From NCBI GenBank assembly GCA_010206225.2, contig VIQU02000032.1:3833-45456 (forward strand): 41,624 nucleotides of DNA. Reading direction: 5' to 3'. Below are positions 41,477 to 41,624 of this stretch, one piece after another. How positions within the stretch are numbered: position 1 is the first letter of the stretch; each line of letters starts with the position of its first letter. Made by a program: the position numbers and the translations under genes. The notes beneath the pieces are model-generated. The model was not told where the DNA came from. It saw nothing but the letters and a program-made list of their open reading frames with translations, and made no database searches. Origin of the DNA: Lachnospiraceae bacterium MD308. Lineage in GTDB: Bacteria > Bacillota > Clostridia > Lachnospirales > Lachnospiraceae.

Positions 41477-41624
<148 letters not shown>

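Overview
The window reads as chromosomal DNA of a low-to-mid-GC anaerobic Bacillota, most likely a Lachnospiraceae (Dorea / Faecalicatena / Mediterraneibacter-like) gut bacterium. The reasons are the gene families (split transketolase, CmpB-type membrane protein, DUF5711, Spo0A-type DNA-binding domain, L-cysteine desulfidase), strong AGGAGG ribosome binding sites, and sigma-A promoters with 17-bp spacers. The assignment is by pattern and has not been searched. Both edges are rRNA operons on the + strand: the 3' end of a 23S gene with a tRNA-Asn at the left, and two tRNA-Ser genes, tandem rrn promoters and the 5' end of a 16S gene at the right.

Layout. 0.4-2.2 kb (- strand): a CmpB-like membrane protein and a stand-alone Spo0A DNA-binding domain protein with possible 0A boxes upstream. 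2.4-6.3 kb: an OmpR-type response regulator and a large sensor kinase, separated by the relic of an IS110-family transposase. 6.4-11.3 kb: phosphofructokinase, then dnaX-ebfC-recR and a LacI-type regulator. 11.5-14.0 kb: a transaldolase plus two-subunit transketolase operon (non-oxidative pentose phosphate pathway). 14.0-16.1 kb: an accessory patch with an orphan LytTR regulator, one isolated type I-C-like CRISPR repeat with a leader-like promoter, a Phd/ParE-type toxin-antitoxin pair and a small arginine-rich ORF. 16.3-22.3 kb: an operon of a MalY-like C-S lyase, a cystine-type ABC importer, a BtpA/SgcQ protein, a PfkB sugar kinase and a MarR regulator. 22.4-25.9 kb: three envelope genes (LysM, DUF5711, CvpA).

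26.0-29.2 kb (- strand): carB without carA. 29.4-35.2 kb: LysR regulator, O-acetylhomoserine sulfhydrylase, L-cysteine desulfidase, a DUF362 ferredoxin-like protein and a lipoprotein. 35.3-35.7 kb (- strand): a glyoxalase-type protein. 35.8-40.6 kb: tsaE-tsaB-rimI, a small zinc-ribbon gene with its own promoter and structured leader, then rnz, tsaD and ispD. This block centres on tRNA modification and maturation and runs directly into two tRNA-Ser genes.

Two themes recur. Sulfur amino acid chemistry appears three times (MalY plus cystine importer, OAH sulfhydrylase, cysteine desulfidase), which would fit cysteine use with sulfide release. The best candidates for something undescribed are the lyase/importer/BtpA/PfkB operon, the solitary CRISPR repeat, the Spo0A-C-only protein, and the degenerate MPN-like domain fused to LysM.
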